Shown in pieces: positions 17,232 to 36,930 of a stretch of 64,000 nt of DNA. The DNA comes from Nannocystis exedens (GTDB lineage Bacteria; Myxococcota_A; Polyangia; Nannocystales; Nannocystaceae). Position 1 is the first letter of the stretch; every line of letters starts with the position of its first letter. The stretch lies in NCBI RefSeq assembly GCF_002343915.1, contig NZ_NETK01000001.1, positions 2,738,001 through 2,802,000 of the forward strand. The letters are read 5' to 3'. Under the pieces are notes generated by a model. It ran no database searches. It was not told where the DNA came from and worked only from the letters and a program-made list of their open reading frames with translations. The translations under genes and the position numbers were made by a program.

Positions 17232-18578
17232 ATGTCGAACGTGGATTTTGATATCGGGATCATCGGCGGCGGGCCGGCCGGGACGGCCACCGCCTCGTAC
17301 CTGGCGCGCGCGGGCCTCAAGTGCGTCATCTTCGAGCGCGAGCTGTTCCCGCGGCCGCACGTGGGCGAGAGCCTGGTGCCGGCGGCGACGCGGGTGTTCA
17401 AGGAGATCGGCTTCCTCGACACGCTCGAGAAGGCCGGCTTCCCCAAGAAGTACGGCGCGGCCTGGACGTCGGCCGACCGCGCGCCGGTCTACGCCATGCA
17501 GTTCGAGGGCCTGTCGGCCGACTGCCACGTCGACATCCGCTTCGAGGAGCGCGAGCAGGCCGGCGTCGACCGCAACTACACCTTCCACGTCGACCGGGCC
17601 AAGTTCGACCTGATGCTGCTGCAGCACGCGCACCAGCTCGGCGCCGAGGTCTACGAGGGCGTGCGGGTGCGCGGCGTCGACCTGTCCGACCCGACCCAGC
17701 CGGCGGTCCACTTCAAGCTCGGCCAGCAGGACATCCGCACCCGCGTGCGCATGGTGATCGACGCCAGCGGCCGGCACACCCTGCTCGGCAACCAGCTCAA
17801 GCTCAAGGTGCTCGACCCGGTCTTCAATCAATACGCCCTGCACACCTGGTTCGAGGGCTACGACCGCACCCGCCTGTCCCACGGCCGCGGCCAGCCCGAG
17901 TACATCTTCATCCACTTCCTGCCGCTGACCAACACCTGGGTGTGGCAGATCCCGATCACCGAGACCGTCACCAGCATCGGCGTCGTCACCCAGAAGGCGA
18001 ACTTCGCCAAGAGCCGGCAGGACCGCGAGCAGTTCTTCTGGGAGTGCCTGCAGAGCCGCCCCGAGCTGTACGAGGGCTTGCGCGCGGCCCAGCAGGTCAC
18101 GCCGCTCAAGGAGGAGGGCGACTACAGCTACGCGATGCGGGAGATCTGCGGCGACGGGTTCGCCCTCGTCGGCGACGCGGCGCGCTTCGTCGACCCGATC
18201 TTCTCGAGCGGCGTCAGCATCGCCCTCAACAGCGGCCGGCTGATCTCGCACGACATCCTCGCCGCCGCCGAGCACGGCGACTTCCGCCACGACCGCTTCC
18301 GCACCTTCGAGACGCTGATGCGCCGCGGCACCCGCAACTGGTACCACTTCATCAACCTCTACTACCGCCTCAACGTGCTGTTCACCGCGTTCGTGCAGGA
18401 CCCGCGGCACCGCATCGACGTGCTCAAGCTGCTGCAGGGCGACATGTACGACGAGGACGAGCCGGCCGTGCTGACCGAGATGCGGCGGATCGTCCGCGAG
18501 GTCGAGCGCAACGACCAGCACATCTGGCACAAGTACCTCGGCTCGTTGACGTCGTCGGCGTTCTCCGAGGTGTTCTGA
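17232..18578 (+). CDS. FADH2-dependent pyrrole halogenase
   Basis: A 448-residue flavin halogenase. The nucleotide-binding GGGPAG lies at 12-17 and the halogenase signature WVWQIP (WxWxIP) near 237. The FPKKYGAAW segment at 70-78 probably carries the conserved lysine. FALVGDAARFVDPIFSSGV near 313 is also typical. It resembles PltA- and Bmp2-type enzymes that chlorinate or brominate pyrrolyl-PCP, in keeping with the free PCP just upstream. The number and position of halogens cannot be read from sequence. A separate flavin reductase is not encoded here and would come from elsewhere. Confidence 0.92.
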   Translation: MSNVDFDIGIIGGGPAGTATASYLARAGLKCVIFERELFPRPHVGESLVPAATRVFKEIGFLDTLEKAGFPKKYGAAWTSADRAPVYAMQFEGLSADCHVDIRFEEREQAGVDRNYTFHVDRAKFDLMLLQHAHQLGAEVYEGVRVRGVDLSDPTQPAVHFKLGQQDIRTRVRMVIDASGRHTLLGNQLKLKVLDPVFNQYALHTWFEGYDRTRLSHGRGQPEYIFIHFLPLTNTWVWQIPITETVTSIGVVTQKANFAKSRQDREQFFWECLQSRPELYEGLRAAQQVTPLKEEGDYSYAMREICGDGFALVGDAARFVDPIFSSGVSIALNSGRLISHDILAAAEHGDFRHDRFRTFETLMRRGTRNWYHFINLYYRLNVLFTAFVQDPRHRIDVLKLLQGDMYDEDEPAVLTEMRRIVREVERNDQHIWHKYLGSLTSSAFSEVF

Positions 18579-18598
18579 GCGCCCGCGCGGAGACCGTC

Positions 18599-26204
<7,606 letters not shown>

Positions 26205-26208
<4 letters not shown>

Positions 26209-29200
26209 ACGTGACACAGCTCCTCAACGAACTGGCGCAGCAGAACATCCGCCTCGCCGCCGACGGCGACGACCTCACCGTGCGGGCGCCTCGCGGCGCG
26301 CTGACCCCGTGGCTGCGCGAGCAGCTCCAGCAGCACAAGCCCGCGATCCTGGCCCTGCTGCGCCGCGACGTCCGGGCCGACGCCCAGCCGGCCGTCCCCC
26401 GCGTCACCCCCGACCTCGCCGCCCGCCACGAGCCGTTCCCGCTGACCGACATCCAGCAGGCCTACTGGGTCGGCCGCATGTCGGAGTTCGACCAGGGCGA
26501 CGTCTCGATCCACTTCTACGTCGAGGTCGACGGCAAGAGCATCGACCTGCCGCGCCTCGAGGCGGCGTGGAACCGCATGGTGCGGCGCCACGACATGCTG
26601 CACTCGGTCGTCGCCGCCGACGGCCGCCAGCGGATCCTCGAGCAGGTCCCCGACTATCGCTTCACCGTCGCCGACCTGCGCGCGCGCGCGGCCGCCGAGG
26701 TCGACGCCGCCCTGGCCGCCGTGCGCGACGAGCTGTCGCACCAGGTGCTGCCGAACGACCGCTGGCCGGCCTTCGAGATCCGCGCCTCCCTGCTGCCCGA
26801 CGGCGCCACGCGCCTGCACCTCAGCGTCGACCTCGTCAACATGGACGGCGGCAGCCTCATGCTGCTGCTCGACGAGTGGACCCGCGTCTACTTCGACCCG
26901 ACCACCGCGCTCGAGCCGCTCGAGCTGAGCTACCGCGACTACGTGCTCGCCGAGCTCGAGCTGCGCAAGTCGCCGGCCTACCAGCAGTCGCTCGCCTACT
27001 GGAAGCAGCGCGTCCCGCAGCTCCCGCCCGCGCCGGAGCTGGTCACCGCCGGCGGCCCGCGGGGGCGCACCCGCTTCGTCCACAAGACCGCGAAGGTCGA
27101 GCGCGCGACGTGGGAGCGGCTCAAGGCCGCCGCGACCGCCCGCGACCTGACCGTCTCCTCGGTGCTCGCCGCCGCCTACGCCGAGGTCCTGGCCGCGTGG
27201 GGCAAGGGCCCCGACTTCACCCTCAACGTCACCCTGTTCAACCGCCTGCCGGTGCACCCGCAGGTCGACGCGATCCTCGGCGACTTCACCTCGATGATCC
27301 TGCTCGGCGTCGAGGGCTCGGCCCACGCCGAATTCGAGGCCCGCGCCCGGGCGATCCAGCAGCAGCTCTGGCACGACCTCGAGCACCACGAGGTCAGCGG
27401 CATCGAGGTCCTGCGCGAGCTGGCGCGGGTCCGCCAGCAGTACGCCGGCGCGATCATGCCGATCGTCTTCACCAACATGCTGAACCTCGGCGCCAAGGGC
27501 TTCGCCCCGCTGTACACCGCGCTGGGGCGGCTCGGCAGCGTCGAGTTCATCCTCACCCAGACCCCGCAGGTGTGGCTCGACTACCAGGTCCACGAGGACG
27601 CCGAGGGCCTGCGCCTGACCTGGGACGCGGTCGAGGGCCTGTTCCCGCCCGGCATGGTCGACGACATGCTGGCCGCCCACTGCCGCCTGCTGCGCCGCCT
27701 CGCCGACGACGAGCAGGCCTGGCGCGGCCCGCTGCTGCTGACGCCACCTGACCAATTGGCCAGGTACGAGGCGGCCAACCGGACCGAGGCGGCGATCCCC
27801 GACGTCCTGCTGCACCGCCTGTTCGAGGCCCAGGTCCCGCGCCGGCCCGACCACCCGGCCGTGATCGCCGGCGGCCGCACCCTGACCTACGCCGAGCTGC
27901 ACCGCCGCGCCTGCCAGGTCGGCAACCGCCTGCGCGCGCTCGGGGCCGTGCCGGACGCGCTCGTGGCGATCGTGATGGAGAAGGGCTGGGAGCAGGTCGT
28001 CGCCGCGCTCGGCATCCACATGGCTGGCGCCGCCTACGTCCCGATCGACCCGTCGGTCCCGCCGGCGCGCCTCCACTGGCTGCTCGCCCACGCCGAGGTG
28101 AAGCTGGTGCTGACGCAGTCGCACCTCGACGCCCGCCTCGAGTGGCCGGCGGACGTCCAGCGCCTGCGCGTCGACGGCGACGACTTCGCCCGCGAGGACG
28201 ACGCCCCGCTGGCCCCGGCGCAGCGCCCGGGCGACCTCGCCTACGTGCTCTACACCTCCGGCTCGACCGGTCAGCCCAAGGGCGTGATGATCGAGCAGCG
28301 CAGCGTCGTGAACCGCATGCTCGACGTCAACCAGCGCGCCGGCGTCGGCCCCGACGACCGCTGCCTCGCGCTGACGGCCCTGCACCACGACCTCTCGGTG
28401 TGGGACATCTTCGGCGTGCTCGCGGCCGGCGCCACGATCGTCGTGCCCGACGCCGCGAGCGTGCGCGACCCGGCCCACTGGACCGCGCTGATGCGGCGCG
28501 AGCGGGTCAGCCTGTGGAACTCGGTGCCCGCCTTCCTCGAGATGCTCGTCGAGCACCTCGAGCACAGCCCCGGCGACGTCCCCGAGGCCCTGCGGTGGGT
28601 CATCCTCGCCGGCGACTGGATCCCCGTCGGCCTGCCCGACCGCCTGCGCGCCCACCTCCCGCGCGTCGCCATGGTCGCCTCCGGCGGCCCGACCGAGACC
28701 ACGATCTGGGACATCTGGTACCCGATCGGCGCCGTCGACCCGGCCTGGCGCAGCATCCCTTACGGCAAGCCGCTGACCAACAGCCGCTACCACGTCCTCG
28801 ACGCCGCCCTGCGCCCGTGCCCCACGCACGTCCCCGGCGAGCTCTGGATCGGCGGCGCCGGCCTGGCCCGCGGCTACTGGCGCGACGAGGCCCGCACCGC
28901 CGCGGCCTTCGTCGTCCACCCCGTCACCGGCGAGCGCCTCTATCGCAGCGGCGACCTCGGGCGCTGGCTCCCCGACGGCAACATCGAGTTCCTCGGCCGC
29001 GCCGACAACCAGGTCAAGGTCGGCGGCGTCCGCATCGAGCTCGAGGAGATCGAGGCCGAGCTCGGGCGGCACCCGCAGGTCCGCGCCTGCGCCGTGATCG
29101 CCAGGGGCGAGCCGGGCGGCGCGCGTCACCTCGTCGCCTTCGTCGTCCCGCACGAGGCCGAGGCCGAGCCCGAAGCCGACGCCCCGCGCCCGCACGGCGC

Positions 29201-30398
29201 CGACCCCTCGCTCGACGACCCGGCCGCCAAGCTCGAGTTCAAGCTGCGTCACCACGAGCTGCGCAGCGACCTCGCCGGCCGCCCCGCCGTCGCCCTGCCC
29301 GGCGCCGACGGCGACCCGCTGGCCGCCCTCGTCGCCGCCCGCCGCAGCCACCGCAGCTTCCGCCCCGACCCGGTCCCGCTGGCCGCCCTCGCCGGCCTCC
29401 TCGCCGGCCTGCGCGCCCACCGGGAGGGCGACCTGACCCGCCGCGGCTACCCCTCGGCCGGCAGCCTCTACCCTGTCCAGGTGTACATGTTCGTCAAGCC
29501 AGGTCGCGTCGAGGGCCTGGACGGCGGCGCCTACCACTACGACCCGGTCGAGCACCGCCTCGTGCGCCTCGGCGACGACCTCCCCGACGCCGGCATCCAC
29601 GCGCCCGTCAACCGCCCCGCGTTCACGGCCGCCGCCTTCTCGCTGCTCCTCGTCGGCCAGCGGCGGGCGATCGAGCCGCTCTACGGCGCCCAGGCCCGCG
29701 ACTTCTGCCTGCTCGAGGCCGGCTACGCCAGCCAGCTCCTCATGCTGGCCGCCGCCCGGCACGGCCTCGGCCTGTGCCCGATCGGCGGCCTCGACGACGC
29801 CGCTGTGCGCGGCCCGCTGGCCCTCGACGACGGCCACGTCGTCCTCCACAGCCACGTCGGCGGCCTGCCCGACGTCCACCCCGCGCCCCCGCAGGCCGGC
29901 CCGCTCGGCCCCACGGCCCTGCGCGCCTGGCTGCGCACGCGCCTGCCCGAGGCCATGGTCCCGGCCACCTACGTCCTCGTCGACGCCCTGCCGCGCACCG
30001 CCAACGGCAAGCTCGACCGCAAGGCCCTGGCCGCCCGCAGCGTCGCCGACACCGACGCCCCCGCGCCGGCCGCCAGCGGCCTCGAGGAGCGCGTCGCCGC
30101 GATCGTCGCCGACGTCCTGCGCGTCGATCGCCTCGAGCGCGACCAGAACTTCTTCGAGCTCGGCGCCACCTCGGTCCACCTGGTGCGGATCGCCGGCCGC
30201 CTGCGCGCCGAGCTCGGCTGCCAGGTCACCGTCACCACCCTGTTCCGCGCCGCCACCGTGCGCGTGCTGGCCGGCCAGCTCGAGCTCGGCGCCGCCGACG
30301 AGGCCGCGGCGCAGATCCACCAACAGGCCCAGGGCCGCGTCGAGGCCCGCCTGGCCGCGCGAGCGCGCCGCGGCGGCCGCGGAGGCGACCATGCCTGA
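26205..30398 (+). CDS. NRPS: TubC docking-Cy-A(Ox)-PCP azole-forming module
   Basis: A 1397-residue NRPS module. Residues 1-50 are a TubC-type docking domain (MNVTQLLNELAQQNIRLA). The heterocyclisation domain has Asp209 and Asp214 of the DxxxxDxxS motif and TQTPQVWLDYQV. The A domain follows (YVLYTSGSTGQPKGV, SGGPTETTIWDIWYP). An FMN oxidase (about 1000-1235, with RRSHRSFRPDP and YPSAGSLYPVQVY) sits inside it before the final NGKLDRKAL. The PCP serine is Ser1323. By eye the pocket reads D-L-W-N-I-A-S-I-W, nearest to cysteine. The oxidase should turn the azoline into an azole. Thiazole is predicted; oxazole from serine stays possible. Confidence 0.93.
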
Positions 30399-30555
30399 CG
30401 CGCTCCCGCTCACGCACGACCTCCGCGTCACCGCCGTCCCGGCGCGCGCCGACGCCACGAGCTCGACCGCGGCCCGGCCCCTCACGCGGCCCCGCGCCCA
30501 CCCTCATCTGGCCCCGCAAGGCCGTCGCCACGACCACCGAGGCAGCGATGTCTGA
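30391..30555 (+). CDS. possible 54-residue bridging mini-ORF between NRPS and PKS C
   Basis: An ATG at 30391, eight bases before the NRPS stop codon ends, has an excellent ribosome site (GGAGG, 5-nt spacer). Its frame stays open across the whole spacer and stops just inside PKS C. The peptide is Pro/Arg/His-rich with no known motif. Its position suggests a translational bridge between two genes. It may be fortuitous in such GC-rich DNA. Confidence 0.3.
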   Translation: MPDALPLTHDLRVTAVPARADATSSTAARPLTRPRAHPHLAPQGRRHDHRGSDV

Positions 30556-33500
30556 CATCCCCGAGCACGCGATCGCCATCGTCGGCATGGCCGGGCGCTT
30601 CCCCGGCGCACCCGACCTCGACACCTTCTGGCGCAACCTGCGGGACGGCGTCGAGTCGGTCGCCCGCCTCGGCGACGACGACCTGCGGGCCGCGGGCGTC
30701 GACCCGGCGCTGGCCGCCCGGCCCGAGTACGTGCGCGCGCGACCTGTCCTCGGGGACATCGAGTCGTTCGACGCCGGCTTCTTCGGCGTCAGCGCCCGCG
30801 AGGCCGAGCTGATGGACCCGCAGCAGCGGCTGTTCCTCGAGTGCGCCTGGGAGGCGCTCGAGGACGCCGGCTGCGACCCCGCGCGCTTCGCCGGCGCGAT
30901 CGGGGTCTACGCCGGCTCGACCATGAGCACCTACTACGCCGAGAACCTGCGCGGCGCCCCGGCGGCGCAGGGCTGGCCGGGGTGGTTCCAGGCCTTCATG
31001 GGCAACGACAAGGACTACCTCGCCACCCGCCTGGCCTATTTGCTCGACCTGCGCGGCCCGTGCGTCGCCGTCCAGACCGCCTGCTCGACCTCGCTGGTGG
31101 CCGTGCACCTGGCGAGCACCGCCCTGCTCGACCGCGAGTGCGACCTGGCCCTCGCCGGCGGCGTCACGATCCGCCTGCCGCACCGCGCCGGCTACCTCTA
31201 CGAGCCCGGGGCCCTGTTCGCGCCCGACGGCCGCTGCCGGGCCTTCGACGCCGACGCCCGCGGCACGATCTTCGGCAACGGCTGCGGCGTCGTGGTCCTG
31301 CGCCGCCTCGAGGACGCCCTGGCCGCCGGCGACCCGATCCACGCCGTCCTCCGCGGCTCGGCCGTCGGCAACGACGGCGCCCACAAGGTCGGCTTCACCG
31401 CCCCGAGCCAGGCCGGTCAGGCGCGGGTGATCGGCGAGGCCCTCGGCGTCGCCGGCGTCGACCCGGCCTCGATTCAGTACATCGAGGCCCACGGCACCGG
31501 CACCCCCCTCGGCGACCCGATCGAGTTCGCCGCCCTCTCTACCGTGTTCCGCGACGTGAAGCCGCCGCGCCGGATCGCCGTCGGCTCGGTCAAGCCCAAC
31601 ATCGGCCACCTCGAGTCGGCCGCCGGCGTCGCCAGTTTGATCAAGACCGTCCTGGCCCTGCGCCACCGCCAGCTCCCCCCGAGCTTGTTCTTCAACAAGC
31701 TCAACCCGGAGATCGATCTCACCGGCAGCGCCCTCCACGTCAACGCCGCGCTGGCCGCCTGGCCCGAAGGCCAGGAGCCGCGCCGCGCCGGCATCAGCTC
31801 GTTCGGGATCGGCGGCACCAACGCCCACGTCATCGTGGAAGAGGCCCCCGCCGTCGCGCGCGTCGCCCCGCGCCGCGAATCATCGCAGCGCCGCGACGCG
31901 GCGCCTCGCCCTCCTGCCTCCGCGGATGCGTCGCACCCTGATTCGTCGCCCCGCGATTCGTCGCACACCGATCCTGCGCTCCGCGATTCGCCGCTCCACG
32001 ACGCGTCGCCCCGCGACCCGGCGCTCCGCGATTCTCCTGCGCTCCGCGATTCGCCGCTCCACGACGCGTCGCCCCGCGACCCGGCGCTCCGCGATTCGCC
32101 GGCTGCCGCTCCTGCGCTCCGCGATGCGACCCGCGCCGACCCCCCCGACGCCGTCTTGCTCCCGCTCTCGGCCCGCGACCCGCAGGCCCTGCGGGCCCTC
32201 GTCGGCGCCTGGCGGGCGCGGCTGGCCGAGCCCGGGGCCGACGACGACCTCGTCGACCTGGCCCAGGGGGCAGGTGTGCGTCGGGCCCATCACCCGTGGC
32301 GGCTCGCGGCGGTCGGCCGCGACTGCGCCGAGCTCGACGCCGAGCTCGCGCGCCTCGAGTCCAGCCTCGACGAGTCCGGCCGCCGCGACGCCGGCGCCCG
32401 CCCGCGGGTCGTGTTCGTGTTCCCCGGCCAGGGCTCCCAGTGGGCCGGCATGGGCCGCCGACTGCTCGCCCGCGAGCCGGCCTTCCGCGCCGCGCTGCAG
32501 GCCGTCGACGCCGCCGTCCAGCGCCACGCCGGCTTCTCGCCGATCGCCGCCCTCCGGTCCGACGAGGCCGCCTGGCTCGGCCGCATCGATCACCTGCAGC
32601 CGGTCCTGTTCGCCGTCCAGGTCGCGCTCGCCGCTCAGTGGCGCGCCTGGGCCGTCGTCCCCGACGCCGTCGTCGGTCACAGCATGGGCGAGATCGCCGC
32701 GGCCCACGTCGCCGGCGTCCTCGACCTCGACGACGCCGCGCGGATCGTCTGCGTGCGCAGCCGACTGATGCGCCCGCTCGGCGGGCGCGGCGCCATGGCC
32801 GTCGTCGAGCTGTCGCAGGCCGCCGCGCGCGAGCGCCTGCGCGGCCGCGAGGACCGCGTCTCGATCGCCGTCAGCAACAGCCCGCGCAGCACCGTGCTCT
32901 CGGGCGACCCCGACGCGCTCGAGCAGATCCTCGGCGAGCTCGCCGGTGACGGCGTGTTCTGCCGCAAGGTCAAGGTCGACGTCGCCTCGCACAGCCCGCA
33001 GGTCGACCCGCTGCGCGCCCCGCTGCTCGGCGCCCTGCACGGCCTCGCGCCGAAGCCCGCGCGCGTGCCGATGACCTCCACCGTCGACCTCCGCGACGTC
33101 GCCGGCCGCGAGCTCGGCCCCGAGTACTGGGTCCGCAACCTCCGCGAGCCGGTCCAGTTCGCCGCCGCGATCGATCGCCTGCTCGTCGGCGGCGAGGCCG
33201 TGTTCGTCGAGGTCGCCCCGCACCCGGTCCTCTTGCCGTTCGTCGAGTCGATGGTCCACGAGCGGGGTCGGTCCGACCTCGCCGTCGTCAGCGGCCGGCG
33301 CGACCAGGACGAGCGCGCCGTCCTCCTCACCGCGCTCGGCGCCCTCTACACCCGCGGCTTCCCGGTCGAGTGGGCCGAGCTGTACGCGCGACGCGGCCGC
33401 CCGCTCCCGCTGCCGCGCTACCCGTGGCAGCGCACGCGCCACTGGATCGCCCCGGCCCGCAGCGGCGCGGTCGGTCGGGTCCACGGCGCCCACCCGCTGC

Positions 33501-36500
33501 TCGGCGGCGCCCTGCGCTCCTCGCTCGACCGCACCTGGTTCTGGGAGCGCAGCCTCGACCTCGCCGCCGCCCCCTACCTCGCCGACCACCGCCTCGGCGA
33601 CCTCGTCCTCGTCCCCGGCGCCGAGTTCATCGCCATGGCCCTCGCCGCCGCCGAGGCCGTCGGCGCCGGCGCCCACGCCCTCGTCGACCTCGCCCTCCAC
33701 AGCCCCGCGATCGTCCCCGACGGCGGCAGCGTGCAGCTGCAGACCGTCCTGCGCGCCGACCCCGACGGCTTCACCGTCCAGATCGCCAGCCCCGCCGGCG
33801 ACGACGCCTGGCAGGTCCACGTCACCGCCGCCCTCCGCCCCCGCGAGCTGCCGGCCAGCTCGTTCGGACATGTCCCTCCGACCACTCCGGCCGCCCCCGG
33901 GGCTGGCGCACGCACCAGCACGCCAGGACATGTCCCTTCGACCAGCAACGACCGGCCCGCGGCCGTCGCGGCCGTCTCCCCGACCAATTCGCCAGGACAT
34001 GTCCCTTCGACCATCCCTGGCATACCCGCGGCCGTCGCGGCCGTCTCCCCGACCAGCCCGCCAGGACGTGTCCATTCGACCAGCCACGACACGCCCGCGG
34101 CCGTCGCGGCCGGCTTCTCGACCAGCCCGGAAGGACATGTCCATTCGACCAGCCACGACACGCCCGCGGCCCGCACTGCCGTCTCCCCGATCAGTCCGGA
34201 AGGACATGTCTCTCCGGCCAGCCCCTCCGCGCGCTCGGTTCTCGACCCACTCGCCGCCCTCCGAGCCCGCCCCGCCATCGACGGCCCCGACTATTACAAA
34301 GAGCTCGCCGCCGTCGGCCTCGCCTACGGCCCCGCGTTTCAGGCCGTGCGTCGCGTGTGGGCGGGCGCCGGCGAGGCGCTCGGCGAGCTCTCCGTCCCGG
34401 AAGGCGTGACCTGCGACGCCGCTCCGCACCCCGTCCTGCTCGACGCCGCCTTCCAGGTGCTGCTCGCGGCCCACGGCGACGTCGATCGGGCCGCCGGCCC
34501 GCGCGTGCTCGCCGGCATCGAGCGGCTCGTCCTCCACGCCCGCCCCGGCCGGGTCGCCCACAGCCACGTGCGCGTGCGCCACACCGACGCCGACGGCTTC
34601 GTCGCCGACGTCGACCTCCACGATCCGCACGGCGGCCTCTTGCTGTCCGCCCTCGGCCTGCAGCTGCGCCGCATCGACCTCGCCGCCGTGCGAGCGCGCC
34701 ACGCCCCGCGCCCTGCGATCCCCTCCATGGCCCCGGAGTGGCAGCGCGCTCCTGCGGCCACCGGCCCGGCGCGTCCCGGTCGCTGGCTGCTCCTCGCCGA
34801 CCCGGGCCCGCTCGCCGACGCCCTCGTCGCCGGCCTGCGCGCCCGCGATCAGGTCTGCGAGCAGCTCCCGCCGCAGCTCGCCGCCTCCGCCGACGCGCTC
34901 GTCCAGGCGCTCGCGCAGCGCCGCGAAGGCCTCCCGCTGCGCGGCCTCATTCACCTCGGCGCCCTCACCGGCGAAGCGTCCGCGCCTCCCGCCCGCGCCG
35001 TCCTCGACGCCGCCGATGACCGCAGCGTCGGCTCCCGCGAGGACCTCGCCGCCCTCGACGTCACCTGTGGCACCCGCGTCGGCCTCCACGACGAACTCGC
35101 CGCGTTCGACGCCGCCCAGGCCCGCGGCTACGGCCTCGGCCTCCACGCCGTCCAGGCCCTCGCCCGCCTCGGCTGGCGCGATCCGCCGCGGCTGTGGTTC
35201 GTCACGCAGAACCTCGCCGCCCTCCCCGACGCCGCCTCGATCGACCTCACCCACGCCCCCCTGTGGGGCCTCGGTCGCACCGTCCCGTTCGAGCACCCCG
35301 AGCTGCGGTGCAAGCGGGTCGACCTCGACGGCGACCGCGCCACCGTGGCCGCCCTCGTCGACGAGCTGTGCGCCGACGACCCCGAGGAGGAGGTCGCCCT
35401 GCGCGGCGCCGGCCGCCACCTCGCGCGCGTCGTCCCCGTCGAGCTCCCGCCCGCCGAGCCGCCGCCGATCCGCAGCGACGCCACCTACCTGATCACCGGC
35501 GGCCTCGGCGGCCTCGGCCTGCTCGCCGCCGGCTGGCTCGTCGATCGCGGCGCCCGTCATCTCGCCCTCCTCGGCCGCAGCGCCCCCGATCCTGCCCAGC
35601 TCGACGCCCTCGCCGCGCTCGCCCAAAAGGGCGCCCGCGTCGAGCACGTCCGCGTCGACGTCGCCGACCCCGACGCCCTCGCCGCCGCGCTCGCCCGACT
35701 CGACGCCGACCTGCCGCCCCTGCGCGGCATCCTCCACGCCGCCGGCGTCCTCGACGACGGCCTCATCGCCGGCCAGAGCCTCGATCGCCTGCGCACCGTC
35801 CTCGCCCCCAAGCTGTACGGCGCCTGGAACCTCCACCGCCTCACCGGCGAGCGCCCGCTCGACTTCTTCGTCCTCTACTCCTCCGTCAGCGCCGTCCTCG
35901 GCGCCCCCGGCCTCGCCAACTACGTCGCCGCCAACGCCGCCCTCGACGCCCTCGCCCACCATCGCCGCCGCCTCGGCCTGCCGGCCACCAGCATCGACTG
36001 GGGCCTGTTCTCCGGCGTCGGCATGGGCCGCGTCGCCGACGCCGGCGCTCGCCTGTCGTCGCGCGGCGTCGGCGACATCCATCCCGACGACGGCGCCGCG
36101 ATCCTTTTTGAAGCGATCGCCAGCGGCCGCTCGCAGCTCGGCGTGGCCCTCCTCGACTCGCAGCAGTGGCTCGAGTTCTATCCGCAGCGGGCCGCCTCGA
36201 CCGTGCTCGCCCCGCTGCTGCGCCGCGGCCCGCGGACTCGCCCCGCGGCCCCTGCCACGCAGGCCCTGCGCGCCGCCCTGCAGGACGGCGACCTGGCCGG
36301 CCGCCGCGCCGCGCTCGACCGCTTCATCACCGCCCAGGTCGCGGAGATCGTGCGCATCGACCCGGCGCGGGTCGACCGCGAGCTGCCGTTCCGCCAGCTC
36401 GGCTTCGACAGCTTGCTCGGCCTCGAGCTGCGCAACCGCCTCGAGGCCGGCCTCGGCCTCACCCTCTCGGCCACCCTGATCTGGACCTGGCCGACCGTCC

Positions 36501-36642
36501 AGGACCTCGCCCGCCACCTCGGCGAACGCCTCGGCTGGGACGCCCCGCCCCCGCTCCCGCCCCCGCCCAGGCCCCCGCCCTCGACCTCGACGCTCTGTCC
36601 GATCAGGAGCTGCTCGAGCTCGGCGAGCAACTTCTCACATGA
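30548..36642 (+). CDS. PKS C: KS-AT-DH-KR-ACP module, methylmalonyl type, one frameshift at its end
   Basis: A module of about 2031 residues if one C is restored in the C4 tract at 36543-36546. The KS (Cys179) suits an NRPS-derived acceptor. The KS-AT linker has a 63-bp tandem repeat. The AT has Ser712 in GHSMGE and VASH at 812, the methylmalonyl type. The DH has His1014 and Asp1299, with a 69-bp repeat array between them. The KR has LDD (B-type) and Tyr1792. The ACP serine is Ser1955. As given, the frame runs on past the ACP into the next gene; restoring the C gives the normal tail ALSDQELLELGEQLLT and a stop at 36642. It follows the azole module. Confidence 0.92.
31973..32098 (+). repeat. 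63-bp tandem repeat in the KS-AT linker of PKS C
   Basis: Two near-identical 63-bp units (31973 and 32036) encode 21 residues, PALRDSPLHDASPRD and following. Looser copies of the same CGCGATTC words flank them. The frame is kept. Confidence 0.85.
33866..34215 (+). repeat. 69-bp tandem repeat array inside the DH domain of PKS C
   Basis: Units begin at 33926, 33995, 34064 and 34133, exactly 69 bp apart, with a related 60-bp unit from 33866 and a partial at 34202. Each encodes 23 residues (GHVPSTS..., AAVAAVSPT) and keeps frame. Five of the six unit starts carry GGACATGTC; the sixth has GGACGTGTCC. The array lies between the two hot-dog halves of the dehydratase. Confidence 0.9.
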
Positions 36643-36930
36643 CCTTCCCGACATTTTTGAAGGGACATGTCCCCCAGAACACAAAGCGAGAGCCCTCTCC
36701 GCTGCACGCTTCTCGAAACAACCCCCAGGGGCCCCAGCACCCCGCCGAAGGCTCGCACACGACCTGCCCCTCGGGGCCCATGACAAGGCTCTTCCCCGAC
36801 CTGTCCCGAGAGACACATTACCAAACTCCTTGCTCGCCGCGCCGGCACCCGACCTGTCCCTCGGAACACCTTCCCCATCGCGGCCTCTGCCGCTCCGCCC
36901 CCGCCCCGAGCACCCTAGCCACGGACCGCC

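Noticed and set aside
17321..18598. Upstream extension of the PKS A frame over the halogenase
   Set aside because: It overlaps the real halogenase in another frame and is Arg/Pro-rich; the KS starts properly at 18599.
31973..34215. Tandem repeats as a possible CRISPR array
   Set aside because: Units lie directly end to end with no variable spacers, keep reading frame and encode protein linker. No cas gene is present.
31880..36517. 1545-codon minus-strand open frame over PKS C, with repeat-rich protein
   Set aside because: Its repeats are the reverse reading of the PKS linker repeats, and the sense strand carries complete catalytic domains.
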